Shown in pieces: positions 27,101-34,051 of a stretch of 55,300 nt of DNA. The stretch is from Lichenibacterium minor (GTDB lineage Bacteria; Pseudomonadota; Alphaproteobacteria; Rhizobiales; Beijerinckiaceae). The translations under genes and the position numbers were made by a program. The stretch's first letter is position 1; each line of letters starts with the position of its first letter. The stretch is from positions 1 to 55,300 of the forward strand of contig NZ_QYBB01000030.1 of NCBI RefSeq assembly GCF_004137685.1, read 5' to 3'. The notes below the pieces were generated by a model that ran no database searches, was not told where the DNA came from, and worked only from the letters and a program-made list of their open reading frames with translations.

Positions 27101-27263
27101 TGGCGCCGGGGAAGAAGGTCGACACCTGGATGGTGGGGTAGTCCACCTCGGGCAGCGCCGACACCGGCAGGAAGTGGAAGGCGACCAGGCCCACGAGCAG
27201 CAGTGCCACCATAAGCAGCGTGGTGCCGACCGGGCGCGGGATGAAGACGCGGGACGGGTTCAC
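24141..27263 (-). CDS. mdtB: RND efflux pump subunit, MdtB-like
   Basis: A 1040-aa, normal-length RND transporter. P-E-V-D-Y-P-T-I-Q-V follows helix 1, the proton-relay segment is V-V-D-D-A-I-V-M-I-E-N-I, and G-F-F-P-V-Q-D-T-G is in the second half. It lies between the MdtA-like adaptor gene (7 nt upstream) and the MdtC-like gene (4-nt overlap), the mdtABC order. A short S-S-T-A-T-T-G sits where the MdtC partner has its long insertion. Confidence 0.93.
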   Translation of the reverse strand: MNPSRVFIPRPVGTTLLMVALLLVGLVAFHFLPVSALPEVDYPTIQVSTFFPGASPEVMTTAVTAPLERQFGEMPGLGQMSSISSGGSSVITLQFTLDLSLDVAEQEVQAAINASTNLLPSDLPAPPVYAKVNPADTPVVTLAITSKTLPLTQLEDLADVRIAQKLSQLSGVGLVALGGGQRPAVRIEVDPRALAARGIAIDDIRTDITNQNTDTPKGNFDGPAQDTTINDNDQLTSAQQYRDLILGYKNGDAIRLKDVAKVVDGVQNAELAAWADRTPAIVVSVQRQPGSNVIAVVDAVKAALPRLEATLPAAVELRVLSDQTVTIRASVSDVEFELGLAVALVVLVIFVFLRSVPATLIPSLSVPLSLVGTLAGMDLFGFSIDNLSLMALTIATGFVVDDAIVMIENIARYVEAGEAPLAAALKGSGEIGFTIVSLTVSLIAVLIPLLFMGDVVGRLFFEFAVTLATTIVLSALVSLTLVPMLCALMLRHRPEAARGRLDRAAEGAFDWVVARYDGALRFVLDHRAATMLVFLLTLAATAFQFAEIPKGFFPVQDTGEIEGISSAAQDISFAAMAAKQQALADAVLKDPDVVSLSSNIGVDGTNTTLNTGRFLITLRPRDERTLDAAGVIRRIAGEVAGVTGVSLAMQPVQDLTIDSTAGRDQYQFFLENPSQALLDEWVPKLVARLSATPEFAGVESDVSQRGLNLQMTIDRTTATRFGITPATVDNALYDAFGQRIASTLYTQSNQYRVILGADTYDLRGVEGALSAMYLPSSTATTGQVPLSAIVRVEQRAGPLQIEHLAQFPSLSVSFNLAPGASLGEAAAAIAQAERDIALPDSFVTAEQGALSAFGRSLSNEAVLVAAAVVAVYIVLGVLYESFVHPITILSTLPSAGVGALLALRIAGDDLDIIGIIGIILLIGIVKKNAIMMIDFALQAKRDGLGARDAIHQACLLRFRPILMTTLAAMLGALPLVLGHGTGSELREPLGIAIVGGLAVSQLLTLFTTPVIYLAFEGLAERFRGAPRASPGPAPGGAPAE

Positions 27264-27270
27264 GGCGCGG

Positions 27271-28770
27271 TCAGCCGCCCGACGGCGCGGGCGCGGCGGC
27301 GGGGGCCGGGGCGGAGGCCGGCGGCGCGCCCTGCCCGTCGCGGCCGCGGCGGTGCCCGCCGGGGTGGCCCCCCGAGGCCTCGCCGCGCTGGCCGTCCGCC
27401 GGCGCGCCCCCGGCGGATCCCGCGGCTTCGCCGGGCGGCGGGGCCTGCGGCGTCGCGGCCGGGTCGGCGGCGTCGGGCGTGATGCGGACCTTGGCGCCCT
27501 CGCGCAGCCGGTCGGTGCCGTCCACCACCACGCGGTCGCCGGGCTTCAGCCCGTCGAGCACCTGCTGGAACTCGCCGTCCGTGACGCCGGTCCTGATCGT
27601 GGCGACCGCCACCGTGTCGTCCGGCTTGACCAGGTAGACGTAGGTGCCGGGCGCCCCGTGCTGCACGGCGGCGGTGGGCACCCGCACGGCGCCGCGCAGC
27701 GTGCGCAGCAGCAGCCGGGCGTTGACGAACTGGTTGGGGAACAGCGCGCCGTCCGCGTTGGAATAGGTCGCGCGCAGCTTCACGGTGCCGGTGGTGGTGT
27801 CGACCGTGTTGTCGACCGTGGTCAGCGTGCCGTCGGCCACCTTCGCCGTGTCGGTGCGGTCGTAGGCCGCGACCGCGAGCGCGGGGCCGGCCGCCATCTG
27901 CTTCTGCACCGCCGCGACGTCGTCCTCGGGCAGGTCGAAGATCACGGAGATGGGCTGGAGCTGCGTCACCACCACGAGGCCGGTCGCGCTCGACGCCGTG
28001 AGATAGTTGCCCGGGTCGACGAGCCGGAGCCCGACCCGGCCGGCGACGGGCGACACGATGTGGCAATAGGCGAGGTTCAGCTTGGCGGTGTCGATGGTGG
28101 CCTGGTCTTCCTTCACCAGCCCCTCGTCCTGCTGCACCACGAAGCGCTGGTCGGCGTAGGTCTGCTTGGCGATGCTGTCCTGCCGGTTGAGCGTGTTGTA
28201 GCGGTCGAGGTCGGACTTCGCCTGGTCGAGCAGGCCCGTGTCGTGGGCCAAGGCGCCCTCGGCCTGTTCGAGCGCGATCTGGTAGGGGCGCGGGTCGATC
28301 TGGGCGAGGAAGTCGCCCTGCTTGACCATCTGCCCTTCCTTGTAGCCGACCTCCATCAGCTGTCCGCTGATCTGCGTCTGCACCGTGATGGTGGCGAGCG
28401 GCGTGACGGTGCCGATGCCGGTGAGCACCACCTGCATGTCGCCGGTGCCGATCGTGGCCGCGCCGACCGGCTGCGGGGCGCCGCTCCCGGGCGGGCGGGC
28501 GTGGGCCGCGCCGCCGCCCCGCAGCGCCTCGATGCGGGGCCACAGGAACCGGTCGCCGGCCCAGCCCAGCCCCGCCAACAGGAGCAGGAACACGAGCCAG
28601 CCGAACCCGCGCCCCCGGCGGGGCGGCGTGGAAGGCCCGGCGGGCTGGACCGGCGCAGAAGGCGCGGCTGGCGCCGACGGCCGCTCCTGCGGGCGCTCGG
28701 CCCGGTCCGTCCCGTCCTGGGGCCGCTCGACCCGGTCGAGCGTGGAGATGCCGCTGTCGGCGCGGTCCAT
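27271..28770 (-). CDS. mdtA: RND efflux adaptor, MdtA-like membrane-fusion protein
   Basis: A 499-aa adaptor. A charged cytoplasmic N-terminus of about 50 residues and one membrane helix (G-F-G-W-L-V-F-L-L-L-L-A) are followed by the lipoyl/hairpin/barrel architecture (G-Q-M-V-K-Q-G-D-F-L-A-Q-I-D-P-R). The last 80 residues are a Gly/Ala/Pro/His-rich tail that looks disordered. The ATG at 28770 is the best start although its binding site is weak. A frame open back to 28935 would add 55 residues but would read through a hairpin plus T-tract (28800-28836). It heads the mdtABC-like operon. Confidence 0.9.
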   Translation of the reverse strand: MDRADSGISTLDRVERPQDGTDRAERPQERPSAPAAPSAPVQPAGPSTPPRRGRGFGWLVFLLLLAGLGWAGDRFLWPRIEALRGGGAAHARPPGSGAPQPVGAATIGTGDMQVVLTGIGTVTPLATITVQTQISGQLMEVGYKEGQMVKQGDFLAQIDPRPYQIALEQAEGALAHDTGLLDQAKSDLDRYNTLNRQDSIAKQTYADQRFVVQQDEGLVKEDQATIDTAKLNLAYCHIVSPVAGRVGLRLVDPGNYLTASSATGLVVVTQLQPISVIFDLPEDDVAAVQKQMAAGPALAVAAYDRTDTAKVADGTLTTVDNTVDTTTGTVKLRATYSNADGALFPNQFVNARLLLRTLRGAVRVPTAAVQHGAPGTYVYLVKPDDTVAVATIRTGVTDGEFQQVLDGLKPGDRVVVDGTDRLREGAKVRITPDAADPAATPQAPPPGEAAGSAGGAPADGQRGEASGGHPGGHRRGRDGQGAPPASAPAPAAAPAPSGG

Positions 28771-29118
28771 CGAGTACCGTATGACCCTGTCGGACGGAGG
28801 AAAAGGGTGGCGCGTTCCCGAACGGAACGCGCCACCGAAGCCCGATCGTCCCGTCGCGCGACCTGTCGGCTTCCCGGATGCGTTACAGGCCTGTCGAGAC
28901 GTCAAGGCGGCGGGCGGGTTGCTGTTCTCTTTCACCGGTCGCGTCCGCCGCGGCGGGCGGCCGCGGCCCGGGGACAGGCCGGCGCCGTCCCGTGTTCCAC
29001 CCGCTGGTTCGACGTATTCGACCCATTCGACGCGTGCGCCGGATCGCGGATCGCTCTACACGCGGTCAAACCGTCCCCCGCGGCCGGCCGAGGCTGGCCG
29101 AAGCTGGAGAGAGTTCCG
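28771..29118. promoter_or_regulatory. divergent promoter region, efflux operon / small lipoprotein
   Basis: A 348-bp gap between the minus-strand efflux operon and a plus-strand lipoprotein gene. It holds the hairpin described at 28800-28836. On the minus strand there is a TTGACG (28903-28908) that could act as a -35 box but has no good -10 at 17 nt. No regulator gene lies beside it. Confidence 0.4.
28800..28836 (-). terminator. 12-bp hairpin plus CTTTTCC in the leader of the mdtABC-like operon
   Basis: GGTGGCGCGTTC (28806-28817) and GAACGCGCCACC (28825-28836) are perfect inverse copies around a 7-nt loop. Read on the minus strand, the stem is followed directly by CTTTTCC, as in an intrinsic terminator. 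It ends about 30 nt before the mdtA start with no protein gene upstream on that strand. It is either a leader attenuator for the efflux operon or the terminator of a short RNA encoded at about 28840-29000. Confidence 0.55.
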
Positions 29119-29316
29119 ATGCGCATGACGGCCGCCCTGACCCTGTGCTGCCTCCTGGCGGCCTGCGCCGACGGCGGCTCCGCGTCCGACCGCGCGCGCA
29201 ACGGCCACGACCTCGGCGCGTTCGGCAACGCCGGTTTGGCGCTCCAGTCCGAGGTCCGCACGGACGCGCGCAACGTCGACGACATCGCCCGCCGCGCCGG
29301 GGCAGCGGTGCCCTGA
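29119..29316 (+). CDS. small lipoprotein of unknown function
   Basis: A 65-aa protein starting M-R-M-T-A-A-L-T-L-C-C-L-L-A-A-C. The hydrophobic stretch ends in a lipobox L-A-A-C, giving a lipid-anchored mature peptide of about 50 residues rich in Ala, Asp and Arg. A good GGAGAGAG site precedes the ATG. I recognise no family. It stands alone between the efflux operon and the outer-membrane barrel gene. Confidence 0.6.
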   Translation: MRMTAALTLCCLLAACADGGSASDRARNGHDLGAFGNAGLALQSEVRTDARNVDDIARRAGAAVP

Positions 29317-29460
29317 CGGCGCGCGGCCGGGAGCGGGAGCGGCGGCAGACACGTCTCGTCAACCTTTACGACTTAGCGTCGCCTCATCGACGCCCCGATC
29401 GCGCCGCCCTGCCCTGTCAGGCATCGGGCCTTCGTCACGTCGCCGCAGGAGTCGGGCAGA

Positions 29461-30330
29461 ATGAACATCCGGATCGGGATCTTCGCCGTCGGCGCCGCGG
29501 CGGCCGGCTTCATGGGGGTGGGCGTCGGCGCAGCGGCCGCGGCCGACCTGCCGGCCCGCATGGCGCCCGTCCCCTACGTCGCGCCCGTGCCCGTGTTCAC
29601 CTGGACGGGCGCCTATTTCGGTGTCAACGCGGGTGCCAGCTTCGACCAGAACACCCCCTTCCACCTCTACGACGGCAACGGCCTGACGCTCGCCAACACG
29701 AGCCTCGGCACCATCCGGCCGGAACACTTCCACAATTCGGACAGCGGTTTCACGGCCGGCGGCCAGGTCGGCTACAATTACCAGTTCACGGGCTTCGGGT
29801 CCGGCCTGTTCGGCCCGAACAGCGGCTTCGTGGTGGGCGCCGAGGCCGACGCCTCCTACATCGACGGCGGCACCAGCGGCACCTACACAGGGCTCAACGC
29901 GGCCGGCACCACGTCGGCGACCAACACGTTCCGGTCCGGCATCGACTTCCTCGGCACGGTGCGGGGCCGCGTCGGCTACGGCTTCGACCGCCTGCTCGTC
30001 TACGGCACCGGCGGCTTCGCCTACGGCGACGCCTTCCAGAGCGCCGCGCTCTACACGGCCGGCAACCCGAGCCTGATGCGCTACTTCGGCAGCCACAGCG
30101 GCATCCAGACCGGCTACACCTATGGCGGCGGCGTGGAATACGCGCTGCCGACGGCGTCCTTCCTCAACGTGTTCCATTCGAGCGCCGTCACGATCAAGGC
30201 CGAGTACCTGCGCTACGACCTCGGCCACGCGAACTTCGCCGCCGACGGACTCACCACCACCACGGCCTACGCGATCCGGAGTAAGACGGAGGGCGACATC
30301 GCCCGCGTCGGCCTGAACTACAAGTTCTGA
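29461..30330 (+). CDS. outer-membrane beta-barrel protein (Omp25/opacity-like porin family)
   Basis: A 289-aa protein. A signal peptide ending A-A-A-A-D-L-P is followed by repeated P-V-P-Y-V-A-P-V-P, then W-T-G-A-Y-F-G-V-N-A-G, the standard opening of alphaproteobacterial eight-stranded outer-membrane barrels. Alternating strands follow, and the protein ends A-R-V-G-L-N-Y-K-F with the C-terminal Phe required for barrel assembly. It probably has a structural or surface role. It lies 144 nt after the lipoprotein gene and has no evident operon partner. Confidence 0.88.
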   Translation: MNIRIGIFAVGAAAAGFMGVGVGAAAAADLPARMAPVPYVAPVPVFTWTGAYFGVNAGASFDQNTPFHLYDGNGLTLANTSLGTIRPEHFHNSDSGFTAGGQVGYNYQFTGFGSGLFGPNSGFVVGAEADASYIDGGTSGTYTGLNAAGTTSATNTFRSGIDFLGTVRGRVGYGFDRLLVYGTGGFAYGDAFQSAALYTAGNPSLMRYFGSHSGIQTGYTYGGGVEYALPTASFLNVFHSSAVTIKAEYLRYDLGHANFAADGLTTTTAYAIRSKTEGDIARVGLNYKF

Positions 30331-30385
30331 CCCGCGGAAGGATGGCCCTGGTCGCCGCGAAACGGACCACGGCGTGCGGACGGGC

Positions 30386-30799
30386 ATGAGGCTCCGGTGG
30401 GCGGGTGCCGCGTTCGGCCTCCTCGCGCTGGCCGCGGCGGGCCTCGCGCCCGCCGCCTCGGCAGCAGCCGACCCGCCCTCCGCGGCGGCGGCCGGGGCCG
30501 TCACGGTGATCACCATCATCGACGTGGTGCCGGACTACGCCATGCCCGGCAACGTCGCGGCGTCGGAAGCGCTGCTCCGCGGGCTGGCCGACGCCGCCCG
30601 GCACGCGCCGGGCGTCGACAGCTTCGAGGTGCTCAGAGACGCGTCGCGCCCGAACCACTTCGTCATCCTGGGCCGGTGGCGGACCATGGACGCCTTCGCG
30701 GCCTACAGCGGCGCGGACGCGACCCGGCGCTTCCGGCAGGCCTTCCAGCCCCGGCAGGGCGGGCCCTTCGACGAGCGCGTCTACGTCGGCCTGGAGTGA
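30386..30799 (+). CDS. exported antibiotic-biosynthesis-monooxygenase-fold (ABM) protein
   Basis: A 137-aa protein. An N-terminal hydrophobic signal (G-L-L-A-L-A-A-A-G-L ending A-S-A-A-A-D) precedes a single ABM ferredoxin-like domain with V-I-T-I-I-D-V-V-P and F-V-I-L-G-R-W. ABM domains include small quinol monooxygenases and heme-degrading enzymes; an exported form is uncommon and its substrate is unknown. A GTG at 30374 would add four residues, and neither start has a clear binding site. Confidence 0.65.
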   Translation: MRLRWAGAAFGLLALAAAGLAPAASAAADPPSAAAAGAVTVITIIDVVPDYAMPGNVAASEALLRGLADAARHAPGVDSFEVLRDASRPNHFVILGRWRTMDAFAAYSGADATRRFRQAFQPRQGGPFDERVYVGLE

Positions 30800-30843
30800 C
30801 GCGGGCCTCGGGTGACGCGGGCCGGAGCGCCCCGCCGGCGCAC

Positions 30844-31656
30844 TCAGCCGGGCGGCGCCACGGCGGCGTCGCCCTGCCCGTGGCGTTCGAGCGCCTGGGC
30901 CACGAAACCGCTCGCCTTGATGTCCTCCACGAAGGCCGCGAGGGCGCGCTCGGCGGCCGGTCGACCGGCGGGCGTGCCCATCGCCTGCCGGATGGCCATG
31001 AAGGGCGTCGGGATGAGGCGAAGGCCGGGGTCGGCCGCCACCGCGCCCTCCACGGCCCGCCGCACCCCGGCTAACACGTCGAGCCGCTCCGAGCGGAACA
31101 GCGCGACGGCCTCGGGCGTGCTGCCGGCCCGCACGATCTCGGCGTGCTTCAGCGTGCGGCTGAGGAACAGGTCGTAGGCGCTCCGCGCCCCCACGGCGAC
31201 CCGCACGCCCGGCCGGTCGACGTCCTCGGGGGATGCGATGGCGGATGAGCGCGGCACGACGTAGTTGCCGTCGATCACCACGTAGGCGGGCGTGAAGGCG
31301 ATGTCGCGCGCCCGCACGGGGTCGCGCGCCAGGAAGGCCACGTCCCACACCCCGGCCGAGGCCGCGGCCGTGACCTTGCCGGCGGCGTCGAAGGGCACCA
31401 GCGCGACGGTGAGGCCGAGGCGCCGGCCGAGCTCCCGCGCGATGTCCACCGACACCCCGCTCAGCGCGCCGTCGGCGTCGCGGCTCGCCAGCGAGGCGTT
31501 CCCGTAGTTGATCGCCGCCCGGAGGACGCCGGTGGGGGCCAAGCTGGCCTTCACGTCTTCCGGCACCTCGGCCGGCACAGCCTGCGCGCCGGCGTCCCCG
31601 CCCGATCCCAGGATCCCCATGCCCAACAACCCTCCCAGCACCGCCCTGCGCTCCAT
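30844..31656 (-). CDS. transporter substrate-binding protein (SBP_bac_3, polar amino acid type)
   Basis: A 270-aa periplasmic type II binding protein. It starts M-E-R-R-A-V-L-G-G-L-L-G-M-G, a Tat-like or Sec signal ending G-A-Q-A. The family core follows: V-L-R-A-A-I-N-Y-G-N, the S-V-D-I-A-R-E-L-G segment and W-D-V-A-F-L-A. Met codons at 31671, 31662 and 31656 are possible. The last is preferred because GGAG lies 6 nt before it. No permease or ATPase gene is nearby. A broken, related copy lies head-to-head at 31840. Confidence 0.8.
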   Translation of the reverse strand: MERRAVLGGLLGMGILGSGGDAGAQAVPAEVPEDVKASLAPTGVLRAAINYGNASLASRDADGALSGVSVDIARELGRRLGLTVALVPFDAAGKVTAAASAGVWDVAFLARDPVRARDIAFTPAYVVIDGNYVVPRSSAIASPEDVDRPGVRVAVGARSAYDLFLSRTLKHAEIVRAGSTPEAVALFRSERLDVLAGVRRAVEGAVAADPGLRLIPTPFMAIRQAMGTPAGRPAAERALAAFVEDIKASGFVAQALERHGQGDAAVAPPG

Positions 31657-31839
31657 GTCCATCTCCGGCATCGCCCCATCCGGGGGCTCGTGATCCTGCT
31701 CGCGGACTCGGCAGGTCTCGCCCCGGACCCCATCGGGGCATCCAGGACCATGCCGAACTCGCCTTTCGTGTGGCCCTCGCGTTTCGGCTCCTCGACGCGC
31801 GGAGTCCCAGCAGCCGTTCAGCCCGCGTCGAGACCGCCC

Positions 31840-32710
31840 ATGACCGCACGCCCTGCAAAGCCGCTCGCCCTCCTCGCGCTGGCTTCGATCGCCCTGGCCT
31901 CGGCGGCATCGGGCCCGCCGGCCGTCGCTTCCGAGACGGCCAGCAGTTCGGCCAGTGCGAGCCCCGCGACCGTGAGTCCCGCGGCGGCGAGCCCGGACGT
32001 CCGGCGCGTCCTGGCCCCGACGGGCGCCCTCCACGTCGGCGTGTACCGGGGCAGCCCCTCGTCGATCGTGGAAGGGCCCGGGCCGGACGACGCGAAGGAC
32101 GTCGGATACGACCTCGGCCGGGCGCTCGCGGCCGCGCTGGGCGTGCCGTTCCCGGGCGGCGGTGTTCCCGGCCAACGACGGCCTGCTGGCGGCCGTCGCG
32201 GCCGGCGACGTCGACGTCACCTTCACCAACGCGACGGCCGAGCGCGCCAGATCGATGGACTTCTCCGACACATTTATGGACGTGCAGAAGAGCTTCCTGG
32301 TCCCGGACGGCTCGCCGCTGACCCGGCAGGAGGACTTCCGGCGTCCCGGCCTGCGGGTCGGCGTGAGCCAGGGGAGCAGCACCGCCACCTAGCTCCGGCC
32401 GCTCTTCCCGGGGCTGGACCTCGCGCCGGTGGCGACGCTGCAGGAGACGGCCGACCTGCTCGCCGCGCACCGGCTCGACGCCTTCGCGACCAACGACGCG
32501 ATCCTGTTTCAGATGGCGGACGGCCTGCCGGGGTCCCGCGTCGTCGCGGGGCGGTGGGGGGCGGAGCATTTCGCCGCCGCCGTGGCGAAGGGGCGTCGCG
32601 ACGGGATGCCGTTCCTCCAGGCCTTCGTCGCGCACGCCGGGCGCGACGGCACGGTGGCGCGGGCCATCGCGCGCGCCGGGCTGCGCGGCACGGTGCCGGC
32701 CGGCGGCTGA
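31840..32710 (+). pseudogene. broken SBP_bac_3 binding-protein gene (frameshift plus amber stop)
   Basis: The frame from ATG 31840 encodes a signal peptide and V-L-A-P-T-G-A-L-H-V-G-V-Y-R-G up to about 32155. The family sequence then continues in the next frame (V-F-P-A-N-D-G-L-L-A-A-V-A-A-G-D), which implies a one-base insertion near 32150-32162. That second frame meets TAG at 32390-32392 and then continues in the same frame to 32710 (L-R-P-L-F-P-G-L). Two separate lesions argue for a real pseudogene rather than one sequencing error. It is a divergent paralogue of the intact gene at 30844. Confidence 0.8.
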
Positions 32711-32755
32711 TCGCGGGCCGCGACCTCATGGCGCCGCAAATCGGCTTCATGCACG

Positions 32756-32783
32756 CCCCGAGCCTCGACGCGTCGAGCCGGGG
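32756..32783. repeat. palindrome upstream of the NHL gene
   Basis: CTCGACGCGTCGAG (32764-32777) is a perfect 14-bp palindrome enclosed by CCCC and GGGG (32756-32759, 32780-32783). It lies 18 nt before the start at 32802 and just before its GAGAGGGAGG site. It could be an operator or a leader hairpin. Confidence 0.4.
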
Positions 32784-32801
32784 CCGAGAGGGAGGGAAGC
32801 G

Positions 32802-33989
32802 ATGCGCCTTCGACTGAACGGGTGCCCGTGCTGCGGCGACACGCCGAGCGGGATGTGGCACCGGCGGCACTTCCTCCGGGCGGCCGGCGCCGCGATGGCG
32901 AGCGCCACGCTCGCGCCCGCGGGCGCCCTCGCCGACGCGGCGTCGACGGGTGCGGCATCGACGGGTGCGGCGGCCGGCGCCGTGCCGACGATCGCCTACG
33001 ATTCCGTGCCCGACCCGGTGCGGATGCCGACCGACATGTACCTCGGCGAGTGTTCCGGCGTCGCCGTGAACTCGAAGGGCCACGTATTCGTCCTGTCGCG
33101 CGGCGACACGACGGGGCCGGCCTACGGCGCGGCCGCGGCCCAGCTCCTGGAGTTCGACCCCGACGGGCGCTTCGTGCGCGAGATCGGCCACAGGCTCTAC
33201 GCCTGGTCCTTCGCCCACGCGGTCAAGGTCGACGCGGCCGACAACGTGTGGGTCACCGACAAGGGCTCGGACATGGTCATCAAGTTCACGCCCGAGGGCC
33301 GCGTCGCCCTGGTGCTGGGCCGCAAGCAGGAAGCCGCGGACGAGCTCACGGCGCCCTTGAAACACCCGAACCCGCCGCTGCCGGCGGTCGACGGCTATTT
33401 CCGGCAGGTGACGGACGTCGCCTGGGACGCCGCCGGCAACAGCTACATCAGCGACGGCTACATCAACTCGCGCGTCGCCAAGGTGGACCGGGACGGGAAC
33501 TGGGTGAAGTCCTGGGGCGAGCGCGGCACGGGTCCGGGGCAGTTCCACACGCCCCACAGCATCGCGGTCGACGCGCAGGGACTCGTCTACGTCGCGGACC
33601 GCAGCAACCGGCGCATCCAGGTCTTCGACGGCGAGGGCGCCTTCAAGCGCCAGTTCACCATCGACGTGCCGGTGCCGCCCGGCGCCCGGCCCGTCATCGG
33701 GGACATGCCCGACGAGGGCGCGATCGCGGCCGGCACCTTCGCGCCCGGCTCGCCCTGGGCCATCTGCATCTCGCCCGGGCCCGACCCGGTGCTCTACAGC
33801 TCCGACGCCTATCCGGGCCGCATCTACAGGATGACGCTCGACGGCCGGGTGCTCGGCGTGCTCGGGCAGGCGGGGCGGCAGCCGAAGCAGTTCGGCTGGA
33901 TCCACCAGATGGCCTGCCCGACGAAGGACACGCTCTACGTCGCCGAACTGCTGAACTGGCGCGTCCAGAAGCTCGTGCTCCACGCCTGA
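32802..33989 (+). CDS. exported NHL-repeat six-bladed beta-propeller protein
   Basis: A 395-aa protein. H-R-R-H-F-L-R-A-A-G-A-A followed by Ala-rich hydrophobic sequence is a twin-arginine signal. At least five NHL-type repeats follow, each with V-D-A-x-x-x-V-Y/W-V-T/A-D wording (about 135-150, 175-200, 250-270, 370-390). This resembles the lyase domain of peptidyl-alpha-hydroxyglycine alpha-amidating enzymes, but many bacterial members only bind ligands. An unusual Cys-rich C-P-C-C-G lies before the signal. It is convergent with the MmgE/PrpD gene. Confidence 0.75.
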   Translation: MRLRLNGCPCCGDTPSGMWHRRHFLRAAGAAMASATLAPAGALADAASTGAASTGAAAGAVPTIAYDSVPDPVRMPTDMYLGECSGVAVNSKGHVFVLSRGDTTGPAYGAAAAQLLEFDPDGRFVREIGHRLYAWSFAHAVKVDAADNVWVTDKGSDMVIKFTPEGRVALVLGRKQEAADELTAPLKHPNPPLPAVDGYFRQVTDVAWDAAGNSYISDGYINSRVAKVDRDGNWVKSWGERGTGPGQFHTPHSIAVDAQGLVYVADRSNRRIQVFDGEGAFKRQFTIDVPVPPGARPVIGDMPDEGAIAAGTFAPGSPWAICISPGPDPVLYSSDAYPGRIYRMTLDGRVLGVLGQAGRQPKQFGWIHQMACPTKDTLYVAELLNWRVQKLVLHA

Positions 33990-33998
33990 GCGGTCGGG

Positions 33999-34024
33999 GC
34001 CGGCCTGCGGCGCGGCGGGCCGGC
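33999..34024. terminator. GC hairpin between convergent genes
   Basis: GCCGGCC (33999-34005) and GGCCGGC (34018-34024) form a 7-bp stem with a 12-nt loop in the 62-bp gap between the NHL gene and the MmgE/PrpD gene. No T-tract is present. Confidence 0.4.
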
Positions 34025-34051
34025 CGCGGTGGCCCGCGCCGCCGTCGGCAG

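Noticed and set aside
31840..32710. programmed frameshift or stop-codon read-through in the second binding-protein gene
   Set aside because: No slippery sequence or stimulatory structure is evident, and a separate amber stop follows, so decay is simpler.
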